Origin: Schistocerca nitens
Taxonomy: Eukaryota; Arthropoda; Insecta; Orthoptera; Acrididae
DNA: 64,000 nt
Direction of reading: 5' to 3'
Assembly (NCBI RefSeq): GCF_023898315.1
Contig: NC_064616.1
Coordinates: 539,949,602-540,013,601 of the forward strand
Positions 1-10,877 of this stretch are shown here, one piece after another. The notes beneath the pieces were generated by a model. It was not told the origin of the DNA. It ran no database searches and saw only the letters and a program-made list of their open reading frames with translations. Numbering within the stretch: the first letter of the stretch is position 1; every line of letters begins with the position of its first letter. The translations under genes and the position numbers were made by a program.

Positions 1-264
1 CAAAACGTAAGTATTGCGTGAGAAACATTAGTAGAACGAGCAGTAAATGTTCCCCGGCATGAGCTTGTATGTTACTACAGTTAGTAGAAAGTTTTCCTGG
101 TTTGAAAGGCAAAGATATAAAACAGTAACTGAAATAAAGATGGACACAAAAGCGAAAGTAAACTAAGACGAGCTGGACGGGAAAGTACAGAATGCGTTTC
201 GTGGCAGTAGTTCGACAGATGCAACCACAGATGACGCCACGAGACGGTAGCAGGATTACGTGGA

Positions 265-1368
265 GTGTCATACACACGTAAATGGGCGGATCAAATAACA
301 TACTTATCGCAAATGGAACAAGACAGAAAAGAGGACGCGATCAAAGACAGCGGATATGCCCAAGAATCGATGGATGTGTTTGATTCATCGAAAGTCACAT
401 GCATAGTGAGTGTGCCGCAAGAAGCAGAATTTCCACATCAAAACCCATCAGGACAGGAAAGAGAAAAACCATTAGATATGACAGAATTGTTAAAAATGTT
501 TGCTGCTCAGATTTCAGCACAAGGTCAACAAATTAAGAAACAAATTGCAGCTCAGGGTTATCAAATGAAAACACAAAGTAAGCAGATTGAAATACACAGG
601 TTTACAATTAGTAAACAAATTGATGAAGTAAATTCAGAAGTATGTGTAGTGAGGAATGCAATTAGATATTTAAAAAGTGAGATAAAAACAATCAGTAGTA
701 ATATTGCCACTATGCAAGTGCAAACTGGTGAAATTAATTATGGGTTTGATACACCAAAATGATGAAAATTCAAGACATGGAAGAACCTTTAGAACTCAGA
801 ACAGAAGTATTAACTAAATGCAACAGCGAAATTGCTAAAGTGAGACAATCGGTGACAGAATCTGAAAAAGAGTTGACTAAACAAGTAACAAACTATGAAC
901 AGAAGTGCAAGCAAATCGCATCTCAGATTCAACGCAAAATGTTCGACCTAGAAAGAAAAATAAGAGAAAAACCTAATCTTGTTACTGAAAGAATAAGTTA
1001 TTGCAAATTATTAGAATGCAATGAACGTTTCGACCGCGCAAAAAGACATAACGGATGACATTCTCTGGACTTTCTCAAAAATTGCGAAAGAGATTTCCCT
1101 GATTACTTGACAGATTAGGAGAAAATTAATGTAGAAATCAGCGTAGGCAGGTGATGTGAAAAGGTGGGGATTAAACGTGGAAGCAGACCAGATAACATTT
1201 GAGGAATTTAAGCAAAAATTTATTGAGGAATACTGTTCAGAGCAGAAACCAGACTATTTGTGGAAGGAATTAACTATAGCCAGCCTGTGCGACAATAGAG
1301 GCACGAATTCCATGAACGAATATTGCAAAATATTAAACAGAAAATTGCCTCATTTAAGATCTAGGTGA
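265..1368 (+). pseudogene. gag of gypsy element 1 (broken)
   Basis: Three consecutive frames (265-762, 759-1058, 1156-1368) read as one structural polyprotein with frameshifts between them. The first two are rich in Q, K, E and I with heptad-like spacing (AAQISAQGQQIKKQIAAQG and similar), so a long coiled coil is likely. The third has a retrotransposon capsid-like stretch with FEEFKQKFIEEYCSEQ and a downstream MNEYCKILNRKLPHLRSR. No zinc knuckle is seen. A coiled-coil-rich segment ahead of the capsid is also present in the other two gypsy gags in this window, so this looks like a feature of the local lineage. Confidence 0.65.
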
Positions 1369-1788
1369 ACAGAATCCGAAATAGTGTGGGAACAATGGAA
1401 GAAGCTCCTCGAGGATTCGAAGAGATATGTGGGAAGCATCCACAGAACCTTCTCATCATTCTTGGAGAGAGTTGAATACAAAGGTCGCAGGAGAGTGAAC
1501 CATGACTATCGGCCAAACTAAAATAACTGAATAAAGGAAAACTATGACCAGAACGAACAAACAGAGAATAATTGGTATAGCATAAACACGATGCGGAGAG
1601 GCAGAGGTGGAAGACATGGTTACGTTTCATATCGCGTCAGGGGATGCGCACCACGAAATTTTCAAAACAGGGATGATGCAGGAAACTAGGACGCACGTCG
1701 ATTGTGGGCCGGATCCACGCTGACAATGACTTCAGGCCCAAAGTAGAAAAATCGCACAGAAGTAACAAAAAATTTATACATGCAACTG

Positions 1789-1990
1789 CTCAAAATGGTT
1801 CAAATGGCTCTAAGCACCATGGGTCTTAACATCTGAGGTCATCAGAACCCTAGACTTCGAGCTAAAAGCACCTAACTAACCTAACGACATCACACACATC
1901 CATGCCCGAGGCAGGATTCGAAGCTGTGTCTGCAGCAGCAGTGCAGTTAAGGACTGAAGAGCCTAGAAGCGCTCTGCCACAGTGGCCAGC
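1789..1990 (-). repeat. tRNA-derived SINE, minus orientation, diverged
   Basis: Reads on the minus strand as a diverged member of the main SINE family: tail at 1791-1810 (CAAAATGGTTCAAATGGC), the CCTAACTAACCTAACGAC block, CATGCCCGAGGCAGGATTCG near 1905, and a worn tRNA-like head ending at about 1990. The box B is damaged, so this is an old copy. A weak GCAAC repeat lies on both sides (1782-1786 and 1992-1996). It lies between the gag and protease parts of gypsy element 1. Confidence 0.85.
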
Positions 1991-2219
1991 AGCAACGACC
2001 TAAAGGCAAGAATGCGTCACTAGTCGATGCGGGGGTGACAGGTTTTGGTGGTTATGAGTCACGCATGAGCGACAAGGCAGCAGGCAGGCGCTTGTGAAGT
2101 AGGCCACTGCGTGTGATGAACTTGATGAAGCATATTAAGCAGTGGAAGTAATAGGAGAGAAATTTTTTGCAGGAAGGAGCTGTCATGGAGGGAAAAAAAG
2201 CGGATGATGTAATTAATGT

Positions 2220-2922
2220 TGAAAAAAGTTATATTGCCACTGATAAAATAAAGAGAAGAGGTGTTGAAGTATAAACAGTACCCGTAGGTAGAAAAGAGGT
2301 GGAAGTAGGTTGCGCCGTGCAGGGTGCGTGTGCAGTGAATTTAATAGAATTTAATGAAAGAAACAAAAACGCCATGCAAGGTACGTGAGTTGCCGTTAAT
2401 AGGAAAAGTGATGTAGAAGATGATAAATTGGTTAGTATAAATAGAAATATGGCGGAGAACGAAATTCTCAATAGTATGAATATGGTTATGAGTGACGAAA
2501 ATCCAGCACATACAATTATCAGCAGTACTGAGGATGAGGTTGAGTCCCATTATAACATGCGAATCACAGAGGTGAATGATGATCACACAGAGTAAAAAGT
2601 GAAAGTCGACGTTATTCGAAGTAATGTTCAAGAAGTGCCTGAAACAGCAGATGAAGTGCAATATTTAGAACATGATCAAAAAACCGAAAGTAATGAAACG
2701 TCAATTCATGGTTTAGCTCATTGTCTCAAGGTTGCATTCATGAATGAGTCTGATAGTGACGAAGAACTCAGTGATAGTTCTGGGAAAGAAATCATAGAAA
2801 TAGAGGAAAAGGAGCAATACTTCACTAAAAATGAATATGAAAGGCCTAATGAATTTTTTTCGAAACAAAACCTGGCTGTAGAAACGGAACCAAAGAAGAG
2901 CTTCCAGATGATACAGTACTAG
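2220..2922 (+). pseudogene. Acidic linker between gag and protease of gypsy element 1
   Basis: The + strand carries partly open, very acidic coding-like sequence (for example ESDSDEELSDSSGKEI within the frame 2599-2922). It sits between the capsid-like frames and the protease, where gypsy elements carry poorly conserved linker sequence. I recognise no domain. It is placed by position only. Confidence 0.35.
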
Positions 2923-2930
2923 GGTAAGCT

Positions 2931-3460
2931 TTGATTACAGTCAGGAAGGTATTCGAAATTTCAAAACCGAAAGAGCCTCCTGACAAAATGACAGAGGGGC
3001 AGAAGTTACAAAGAACTGCAAAGGAAGTAGAAACGAAAAGACGGAAAAAGTCCCAAGATGTACAGGAAATGTCAGCGGATAGCGTTTCTTGGAATGATCG
3101 AATGGTCGAACAGGATCTGTTATGGGAAGAGCAGGAAGATACAGAACATAGAATAATTAAACAAGCCATTATTCCATTCAAAATTTATGATATGGTATTA
3201 CAAGTACTTTATGATACTGGGTCACAAATTAGTGCTAGCTCAGAATTTTTTTCCAACATATCTCACATACTCAAGGATTGGTTATGATGTCTGTGAATGG
3301 CGTAAAAATTATTGGGGCAACTGGCAAATCCAGGAAGCCCATCCTTAAACAGGTACTAGTATATTTTGAAACATAAAGCCAAAAATTTGAACAGTACTCA
3401 GTCATACCTGAGTTAAGTGGCAAAATGATCCTGGGTATTGATTGGCTGAAAAAAAAAAGG
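2931..3460 (+). pseudogene. Retroviral-type aspartic protease of gypsy element 1 (broken)
   Basis: The frame 2931-3287 ends with the protease N-terminal half: LYDTGSQISA places the catalytic Asp codon at 3213-3215, in the usual D-T/S-G context. After a stop and frameshift the C-terminal signature MILGIDWL follows near 3424-3447, which matches the hydrophobic-hydrophobic-LG motif of Ty3/gypsy proteases. Upstream residues are Lys/Glu-rich linker. The protease would cut the Gag-Pol polyprotein; this copy is broken. Confidence 0.75.
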
Positions 3461-3832
3461 TATTATTATTTTGTTAGAAACGAATTGTCAGAATTAATAG
3501 AGAATTTGGTAATTTGGAACTTAAATTTGCAGGAAATGAAACTTTACGTGATGCTAATGTTGAATCAGTAGTGCTAGGGTTTGACCCGGGTAATGATGGT
3601 TTGTCCAAACTATAGGAAATTTATCATCTGCATACTTTAATGACGACTGTTACGAAAACTGAGATTTTTTATGAAATAGTGCACGTAATTCAAGAACTTA
3701 CGTCAGAACAGAAAACTGATGCCTTGATCATTCTGATTCTTAAGCAACACGCGTTCTGTGATAAATTCGGTATGGTAAAGAACTTTGAATACCACATTGA
3801 TGCAAAGAACACAAACCATTCTTCGTAAGACC

Positions 3833-4510
3833 TTACCCAGCGCTGCTAGCAAAGAAAGAAGCAGTACAGAAGGCAATAGACAAAATGATCGAATGGGGAC
3901 TTACAGAAAGAAGTAATAGCGAATATAACAGCCCACTTATTATTGTAAATAAGAAGGATGAAGGTGTGACAGTTGTAAGTGACGCAAGAACCCTGAATAA
4001 AATTGTTAAAAGAGAAGTGGACTCATCGGAAAACTCGGACAATCTGCTACAGAAATTCCGTAATGTAAATATTTGACTAGCTTAGACCACACTGTGGAAT
4101 ATTGGCAAATCCCACTACACAAAGAATCCCGAAAATATACCGATTTCCTATTTGCTGGTAAATGTTACCAGTATAAAGTCATGACTTTTGGTCTAAACAC
4201 TCCTCTTTCTGTTCTCATTCCACTATTGGATTCAGTGCTAGTAAGAGTACTTTGTTCTAGGTTGACAATGTATGTGGATGATTTTTGATTACCACCAAGG
4301 ACTGAAAAGAAAATTGAGAATTATTGAACAAAACCCTTGCTGCTTTTCAAGCAGGTGGAATGACTTAGAAATTAAAATAAGTGTGAAATAGCAAGGCAAG
4401 AAATAAGTTTTGAGGCAATATTATAACTATGTCTGGGATTGGAAAGGACCCAGAAAGTTGAACGCAATTGAAAAATGCCCACCACCTAAGAACCAAAAGC
4501 AGTTGAAAGC
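3833..4510 (+). pseudogene. Reverse transcriptase of gypsy element 1 (broken)
   Basis: Two frames (about 3833-4076 and 4073-4288) carry the fingers and palm of a Ty3/gypsy RT: AVQKAIDKMIEWGLTERS, SPLIIVNKKDEG, SDARTLNKIV, then YWQIPLHKESRKYTDF, MTFGLNTPLS and the catalytic YVDDF at 4273-4287. A single stop or frame change separates the halves near 4072. After YVDDF further stops follow before the thumb or connection sequence KNQKQLKAFLG, which ends at 4520 where a SINE has inserted. Both catalytic Asp codons of YVDD are still present, but the enzyme cannot be made. Confidence 0.88.
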
Positions 4511-4520
4511 ATTTCTCGGT

Positions 4521-4708
4521 TCAAAATGGTTCAAATGGCTCTGAGCACTATGGGAATCAACTGCTGTGGTCATCAGTCCCCTAGAACTTAGAACTAATTA
4601 AACCTAACTAACCTAAGGACATCACACACATCCATGCCCGAGGCAGGATTCGAACCTGCGACCGTAGCAGTCGCATCGTTCCGGACTGCGCGCCTAGAAC
4701 CGCGAGAC
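4521..4708 (-). repeat. SINE inserted in the RT connection region, minus orientation
   Basis: A full SINE of the main family in reverse. The box B complement GGATTCGAACCTGCGACC is near 4645. The pol reading stops at ...FLG (4511-4520) and resumes at LCGFYCKF after 4718. The flanks ATTTCTCGGT (4511-4520) and ATTATTCGGT (4709-4718) match at 8 of 10 bases and are the target-site duplication. The insertion is old enough for the duplicates to have diverged. Confidence 0.93.
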
Positions 4709-4710
4709 AT

Positions 4711-5428
4711 TATTCGGTCTTTGTGGATTTTATTGCAAATTTGCGGAGGGGCAAGCATTTAACAGCCCTCATTTAGATGATTTGTCAAAGAAAAGTAGTG
4801 CTTTTATTCGGACACCAGAATGTGAAAAAGATTTTGAGGGGTTAAAGAACGAACTAATTACAAAAGATGTTTTAATCACCCAGGTTTGAGTGAACTATTC
4901 CATATGAGTACCGATAGTAGTGCATATGGTATCAGCATAGAAATTTTCCAGGAGAATAGAGAATCAATAGAACCAAAATGAAGAACGGTTGCTTTTTCTA
5001 GTCGAACCATAACCAACTATGAGAGGAATTATACCATTTCAGAGAAAGAAGCACAAGCCATTATATGGGGTTCGAAACAATTTCGAAATTATTTGTGGAG
5101 GCACAAAACTGTTATTCATAGAAATAATAGAGCATTAACTATTCTAAAAGACTTTCACCTATATACTGGCAGATTAAGCCGTTGGGATTTATATCTACAG
5201 CAATTTGACTATGAGATTTTCTATATAAAATGTGGCGATGATTACGTAGCAGATGCTTTGTCCTTATTACCCAAGGGCATGGATATTGTACTTGAAGAAA
5301 GCAATGAAGACAGTACTTTTCACATGAGGTATATTAAAAAGGTTCAGGGTGAAAGGAAGATAGAACAAATTTGCAAAATATGTGATGTTATCAGAATGAG
5401 GACGAAGTTTGGAAATCTTTCTAAATAA
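4711..5428 (+). pseudogene. RT connection and RNase H of gypsy element 1 (broken)
   Basis: After the SINE the frame resumes with LCGFYCKFAEG and continues to the RNase H domain: MSTDSSAYGISIEIFQE carries the first catalytic Asp (near 4915), then TISEKEAQAIIWGSKQF holds the catalytic Glu, and HRNNRALTIL stands where the family normally has TDHxAL, so the second Asp is replaced (His-Arg-Asn). The frame 5093-5428 ends with the conserved GRLSRWDLYLQQFDYEI and GDDYVADALSLLP. RNase H would degrade the RNA template during reverse transcription; stops and the lost Asp make it inactive. Confidence 0.85.
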
Positions 5429-5519
5429 ATTTCACCAACTTCAACTTTCCTCAAATATGCAACATTTCTAAGATCTTTAATATTATTTTGTACAAAAGAA
5501 GAATTTAAATGTAGAGGAG

Positions 5520-6559
5520 TGGAGAGTTTGCTGGCCATCTCAGTTTGAAACCGAGGTTATTGGCAATTTCAACCTTGATTTAGGACACTGTGGTCCAAAA
5601 AAAGTGATGAAAAACTAACTGATGTAATAGTAATAAATGTGAGTGTTACTAAGAAAATTACAGATAGAATGAAATTGTGTGCTATTTGTCAAAGGGAAAA
5701 AGCTGGAAAACAAACCAACCAAGGTTCTATACAAAACAGAACACCGAAAGACACTTTTGAATTGTCATCAGTGGATTTGTATGGGCCTCTTCCAAAAACT
5801 TCCGGAAATTGTACATATATTGTAGTAGTTTTGGAGGTATTTTCTAAATTTATTAAGTTATGTATCATCAGGAAGACTACTGCAAAAGCAGTGTTTAGCG
5901 AAATGACTGATACTTTAATTCAATTGGAAAACCAAAAGTGGTGCTACCTGATAACGAGCCCCCGTTTAACCAAATCTGTGGAAGGAAGGAATGAAAGAAA
6001 ATGATGTACGAGTCAAATATAATTTAGCCTACCATCCAGCAAGTAATCCGGTGGAACAGTATATAAGTGAGTTAGGTAGGTTATGTCGATCCTACTGCCA
6101 CCACAATCACAATGCTTGGGGCAGGTTTGTTACTGATTTTGATAACATAATGATTACCCTTCTTAGTGAAACCACAGGTTTTACACCTGATGAAATCCTG
6201 CTAATTTGTAACAATAAAAGTGTAATTGAAGAAACTTTGCGATATCTACCTGAAAGAGAAATAAAATATTGCTTAGGAAAAGGATGAAAGGAAAAGCGGA
6301 ATCCAGAGCTAAAAGGCACGATAAGGGCCTTAAGGTAACCAAATTCAAAATTAATCATTTTGTTTTACTAAAAAGTTATGAAAAATCCAGCGAAATTAAC
6401 CATGAAGTTTCTAAATTTAAATGTATCTATAACAGTCCCTCTGAAGTGCAAGAAACTCCACACACCAACCCGTATTATGTCGTGTACCCCAAGTCTTTAA
6501 AACCGCTAGGGGTACACAGTATTGTTGATCTAAAACTGTATGTTCATAGAAATGAATAG
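5520..6559 (+). pseudogene. Integrase of gypsy element 1 (broken)
   Basis: The zinc-binding region is visible as GHCGPKKV near 5585-5608 and CAICQREKAGK near 5677-5709. The catalytic core follows: SSVDLYGPLPKTSGNCTY with the first Asp (near 5775), LPDNEPPF in another frame near 5947 with the second Asp, and HPASNPVEQYISEL near 6035 with the Glu. The C-terminal part (5991-6287 and 6269-6559) has the CRSYCHHNHNAWGRFVTDFD helix and the chromatin-side tail ending KLYVHRNE. Frameshifts lie near 5960 and 6280. Stop codons make it non-functional. Confidence 0.85.
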
Positions 6560-7060
6560 TACAAGGAGGCCTCAGGGAACGCACATTGCTTTCACCGTCA
6601 GGTGCTTGACGAGCACCAGGCATCCCAAGTTGTGGCAATACTACCTTCTTTTCATTTCGTGTTGCCAACCTAATCCTTCATCATTCAGAACTTTTGCTGT
6701 CACCTTTCATTCTTTTCTATAGTAGTAAGTAATAGGAGAAAAATATAATTTGATGCTTTTAGTGTATACTGATTTATTTTCTGAGGACTAATGATAATCA
6801 GATTCCATATGATCTCTTAACTTTCCTTACAAATGTGTTGTCTTATTCGGGTGCAAAATCAACTAACAAGGGAACCTCCCCATCGCACCCCTCTCAGATT
6901 TAGTTATAAGTTGGCACAGTGGATAGGCCTTGAAAAACGGAACACAGATCAATCGAGAAAACGGGAAGAAGTTGTATGGAACTAAGAAAAAATTAGTAAA
7001 ATATACAAACTGAGTAGTCCATGCGAAGATATGCAACATCAAGGACAATGGTAGTCAAGG

Positions 7061-7132
7061 AGCGCCGTGGTCACGTGGTTAGCGAGAGCAGCTACCGAAC
7101 GAGAGGTCCTAGGTTCAAGTCTTCCCTCGAGT
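7061..7132 (+). other. tRNA-like unit in left arm of foldback element
   Basis: AGCGCCGTGGTCACGTGG begins a tRNA-like head, and AGGTTCAAGTCTTCCCTCG at 7111-7129 resembles the internal box B of RNA polymerase III promoters (GGTTCRANNCC), imperfect at its end. No complete cloverleaf or CCA context is evident, so this is not a genuine tRNA gene. It is mirrored in the right arm. Confidence 0.6.
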
Positions 7133-7559
7133 GAAAAGATTAACTTTTTATTTTCAGTTTATGTGACAGACTCTTATGTTTTCATCACTTTTTTGGGAGT
7201 GATTCTGACATCCAGAAGAAAACCTAAATCGGGCAAGGTAGAAGAATCTTTTTACCTATTCGCTAAGTGTACAAGTTAGGTGGGTCGACAACATATTCCT
7301 GTCGTGACGCACATGCCGTCACCAGTGTCGTATAGAATATATCAGATGTGTTTTCCTGTGGAGGAATCGGTTGACTTATGACCTTGCGATCAAATGTTTT
7401 CGGTTCCCATTGGAGAGGCTTGTCCTTTCGTCTACTAATCGCACGGTTTTGCGGTGCGGTCGCAAAACACAGACACAAAACTTATTACAGTGAACAGAGA
7501 CGTCAATGAACGAACGGACAGATCATAACTTTGCGAAAATAAAGAAAGTAAAATTTTCA

Positions 7560-7632
7560 GTCGAGGGAAGATTTGAACCACGGACCTCTGGTTCCGCAGC
7601 CAGTCACACTATCCACGGGACCACGGCGCACC
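7560..7632 (-). other. tRNA-like unit in right arm of foldback element
   Basis: Read on the minus strand: GCGCCGTGGTCCCGTGGAT, then a possible anticodon stem (CTGG/CCAG) and TGGTTCAAATCTTCCCTCG as a box B-like block. It corresponds position by position to the left-arm unit but differs strongly in the middle (CTGGCTGCGGAACCAG). The two arms therefore diverged after formation, or were acquired from related tRNA-headed repeats. Confidence 0.6.
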
Positions 7633-7816
7633 TGAGCTCACGTTTTCCTTGACGTTGCCCATCTTGCACAAGGACTACTCAGTTTGTATATTTTACAAAT
7701 TTTTTTCATGGTTCCACACAACTTTTTCCTGTTTTCTCCATTGATCTGTGTTCAGTTTTTCATGGCCTACTTATAACTAAATCTGAGGGGGGTGCGATTG
7801 GGATGTTCCCTTGTAA

Positions 7817-10800
7817 GTAGTAAAACAACCCCCATTGCACATGAATTCCAAGCTTGAAGTAATTGGTCAGTATAGTTGCTCTAATACTGGATGTAACTTT
7901 CTTTATTGACAGATGGCTTGACCCTAATTTCAAAGATTGTATATAACTCTTAAATTTATTAGAAAATGTTGTTATATGGGAAAGAAATTATATGTTATCA
8001 GATTTCTAGTGCCTATTCATTCAATATAATAAAATTAAATGTAATATATATTACGTTTCTGAATATGATGTGTAAGAGGAGTGCAATAAGGAATTGTTGC
8101 AGTATGACTGAAAGGAGTGCCAAATGTGTTACTGGACAGAGAACCAATGATGAAAAACACATGAAGGATTGCCTTGAATACAAAGCAGGCAGTAAAGAGG
8201 ACTTTCCGAACTGGGGATAAGGAGGTATATGTCTATCTTGGACTGCCATACACCAGTGATGGGCAGTGAACGAAAAATTGAAATTCTTTTGTGTGTTTTC
8301 TATGTAAACATGGGCCTAAGTGGTTGCAAAAATGGACTGCCAAATTCTACTGGAGGCAGCAAAATATTTTTATGATTGAATTAACTATCGTTGTGTATTT
8401 TGCTAAGATTTTTCAAAAACTGTACTGTCTGTTTCTATTGAGGTCAGATAGAAAATAATGTTAGGCTCAATGTAGCTGTATGTATGTGTGAGTAATTAAT
8501 AAAAAAATAGACTGCTATTGATAAAAGCAGCATGAAATAATGTCTTAACAGATAAATTCGCCACTATGTTATAGAGTGCATATATTGTACAGTGTAAAAT
8601 GTTTTGTGCCACTGTTATGTGTATTCTTGTATATGGGTACGTACATGTTGTTGATTACTATGTATTTTTCTCAATAACGCATGAAATATGGTGTATTGCT
8701 TAACTCGTCATTTCATAAAATGAGAGTAGATTGTCATGTGTTTATGCAAATGAACATTGATGTTATGTTTTGTTTTAAAAGTGTATTGTCTCTTATTGTG
8801 GAATTTGTGACATTTTTTGCGTCCAACCTTGGTTGGATGGATTAATTTCTTTTATTTTGGTTGCTCGACACCCCTTAGGTGTTATTGATGTTTCCCAGAT
8901 GGGAAATCTCAATTAAGCATGGGGCATATATAACACCGTTATCAATTGCAAGTAATTGTTACAGTGTAATTAATTATGTGTAACTATTCTTTACGAGTCA
9001 AGATCTTTGAATTGTTGGACGGAATTTGAACTTTATGATGTATACTTTGTTGAACTTAATAGTGTGTTTAAATAATGAAATTTTTATTAAATATGTCTGT
9101 TCATTAAAACAAAATTGTATGTAAATAACTGGTTCATACTTAGAGAAATTATATAATGTAAGTTAAAAGGTGTAGGGAACGCCCTCCACTACAAAAGGTG
9201 CTTGTCGTGCAAGGAATGGTCGAAGTGGTGGTCATTCTGGGCGGCAAAAGAGAGACAACGTCAGACAGTCAGTGGAGAGCAGTTTCATGGTCAACACCGC
9301 AGGTGCTAAGTGATTCGTTCTGATACCAAATTTATGATGGAATGACGTCAGATGTAGTTCCAGCTGTAGAATGGTGCTCTCCCAAATCGAATTGCTCTAA
9401 AAATGATTAACTCGCCGCCTGGAAGAAATGAAATAGAGGATTATACCGCCGTAGAAGAGACGACATAGCCAGCACATCCTAGCCACCAATACTGTGTCAC
9501 TGCTTAAATTACTTTGAAAAAGAGATACGTATACCAGTATGAACCACTGTGCCTGTGCGTGCTTTTGCAATAATAATTAAAGTGTTGCAAAATTTGTGTC
9601 TGGCCAGTGAAAGTGTCTGACCAGTGAAATTGTCCACTTCATGATACCAAGTAGTATCCCAACCTAAAAGTGCTAAAGACCGAATATCCTGTTTCTGAAG
9701 AAGTAATAATTTTTTTTTAAAATTTAAATGTGACTAAATTTCAGTGCCAAAGAGGATAAATATTGTTACTTAAACTTACTTGCTTCACAAGTAGTAAAAG
9801 AGGAATATAATTTCGAACTGATGAAAATCTGTAATTTGCTGTGAACTGCTTTTACTTTGAAAATGCAAAACTCTTAGCACTAATGAACATAATTGTACTT
9901 ACTTAAAATCACTTGTCTCAGAAGTGGTGTTATAAGGCACTTAATTTTGATCCTATTGCAATTTAATGTGAAATGATTTTGAAGTTAATTATGTATATTT
10001 TCAGTGATAATGGTTATAAAGCATTGCAAAATAATTAATATCAAGTGAGATAGGAAATCAATATTATTATAATGAAAAGTGTTTCTGTGTGGTGTGCATA
10101 ATTATTGATAAAGGAAGGAACAGATTAAGGGCCCCTACTTTCATCATTAATGGCAGAAGAACGTTAATTTTTAATCTGGGATTTTACTCCTAAATGGGAA
10201 ACATTACCACTGTGGAATGAATACGTAATGTGTTATGTCAGTGTCACATTATTGCATTTGTGTTGTGTTCATGTGTGTTAGTCATATTTGAACTCTTGTC
10301 AGGGGCCACTTAGTCTCATGTTGTCATTAAGAACAATTTTGTGATGAATTAGTTAAAGGCAGAGGTGAAGACTGTAATTAATAAGGGGAAGTGTCATTAA
10401 TATTTCTGTGACTGATAATTTATGCAATTGATATCTACTGCTACCTACTGTGTAGTTGATCTGGATGTTGTGGGTGTCCATTGTACTTACTAACAAAGAA
10501 TGAATTTAAGTCCCTTTTGCAAGACTAATACAAATCCGTAGAGGATTATGTTTGCACATTATTAAGCCTAATTAGACTGGCGACAGTTTTTTCCTTTTTT
10601 GTTTCATTGACGTTACTCTCAAAATTATAGTCTTACTGCTCTCTACTAATTATCAGAATACGAAGTATATGTTCGATAACTTCTATCCATTAGGTTAATG
10701 CATCGTCAAACGTTTCAAAATCACTCCAAGAGTGTAACTCTTAGTGCAGGTTAGGGTTAAATTCAGCATTTTACATTTTGTGGTTGAGCTATACTTGGCT

Positions 10801-10870
10801 CTCCTGTTATAGACCAGAAGTTCAGTTATTACGAAACATGTAGCACTCACGCCCATAGTGTTATAAGTTT
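7817..10870. other. Gene-free AT-rich stretch, possible 3' end of gypsy element 1
   Basis: No credible coding frame. Frame 7966-8220 (84 codons, Cys-containing) matches nothing I know. A perfect palindrome CCAACCTTGGTTGG stands at about 8823-8836. Around 9160-9300 the base composition changes (purine-rich TTAAAAGG, then TGTAGGGAACGCCCTCCACT), which would fit a polypurine tract and the start of a 3' LTR. This cannot be confirmed because the matching 5' LTR is not in the window. Confidence 0.3.
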
Positions 10871-10877
10871 ACTATTC

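Larger units (their letters stand above)
1..6560 (+). mobile_element. Decayed Ty3/gypsy LTR retrotransposon, + strand
   Basis: The classical order gag, protease, reverse transcriptase, RNase H, integrase can be followed on the + strand, but in many short frames separated by stops and frameshifts. Two SINEs (1789-1990 and 4521-4708) have landed inside it. The 5' LTR is not visible; it may lie left of the window. The 3' limit is unresolved: the integrase tail ends near 6559, a foldback element follows, and a possible 3' LTR lies somewhere after 9170. Its RNase H and integrase resemble those of the outer element at 28621-45896 in motif layout, but the two are clearly different families. It cannot move by itself. 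Confidence 0.85.
6867..7813. mobile_element. Foldback/MITE-like element with ~300-bp inverted arms carrying tRNA-like units
   Basis: The left end (CAAGGGAACCTCCCCATCGC, 6867 onward) is repeated in reverse at the right end (CAAGGGAACATCCCAATCGC read on the minus strand from 7813). The similarity continues through CAGATTTAGTTATAAGT, the AAATATACAAACTGAGTAGT block and a tRNA-like unit, for about 300 bp per arm (roughly 6867-7165 and 7515-7813). TAA stands immediately outside both ends (6864-6866 and 7814-7816), like a 3-bp target duplication. The ~350-bp loop has no credible gene. It is presumably mobilised in trans, perhaps by a PIF/Harbinger-like transposase given the 3-bp TAA, but that is inference. 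Confidence 0.85.

Noticed and set aside
8823..8836. Palindrome CCAACCTTGGTTGG as a functional operator or terminator
   Set aside because: A 14-bp palindrome is expected by chance in 64 kb and nothing around it supports a role.
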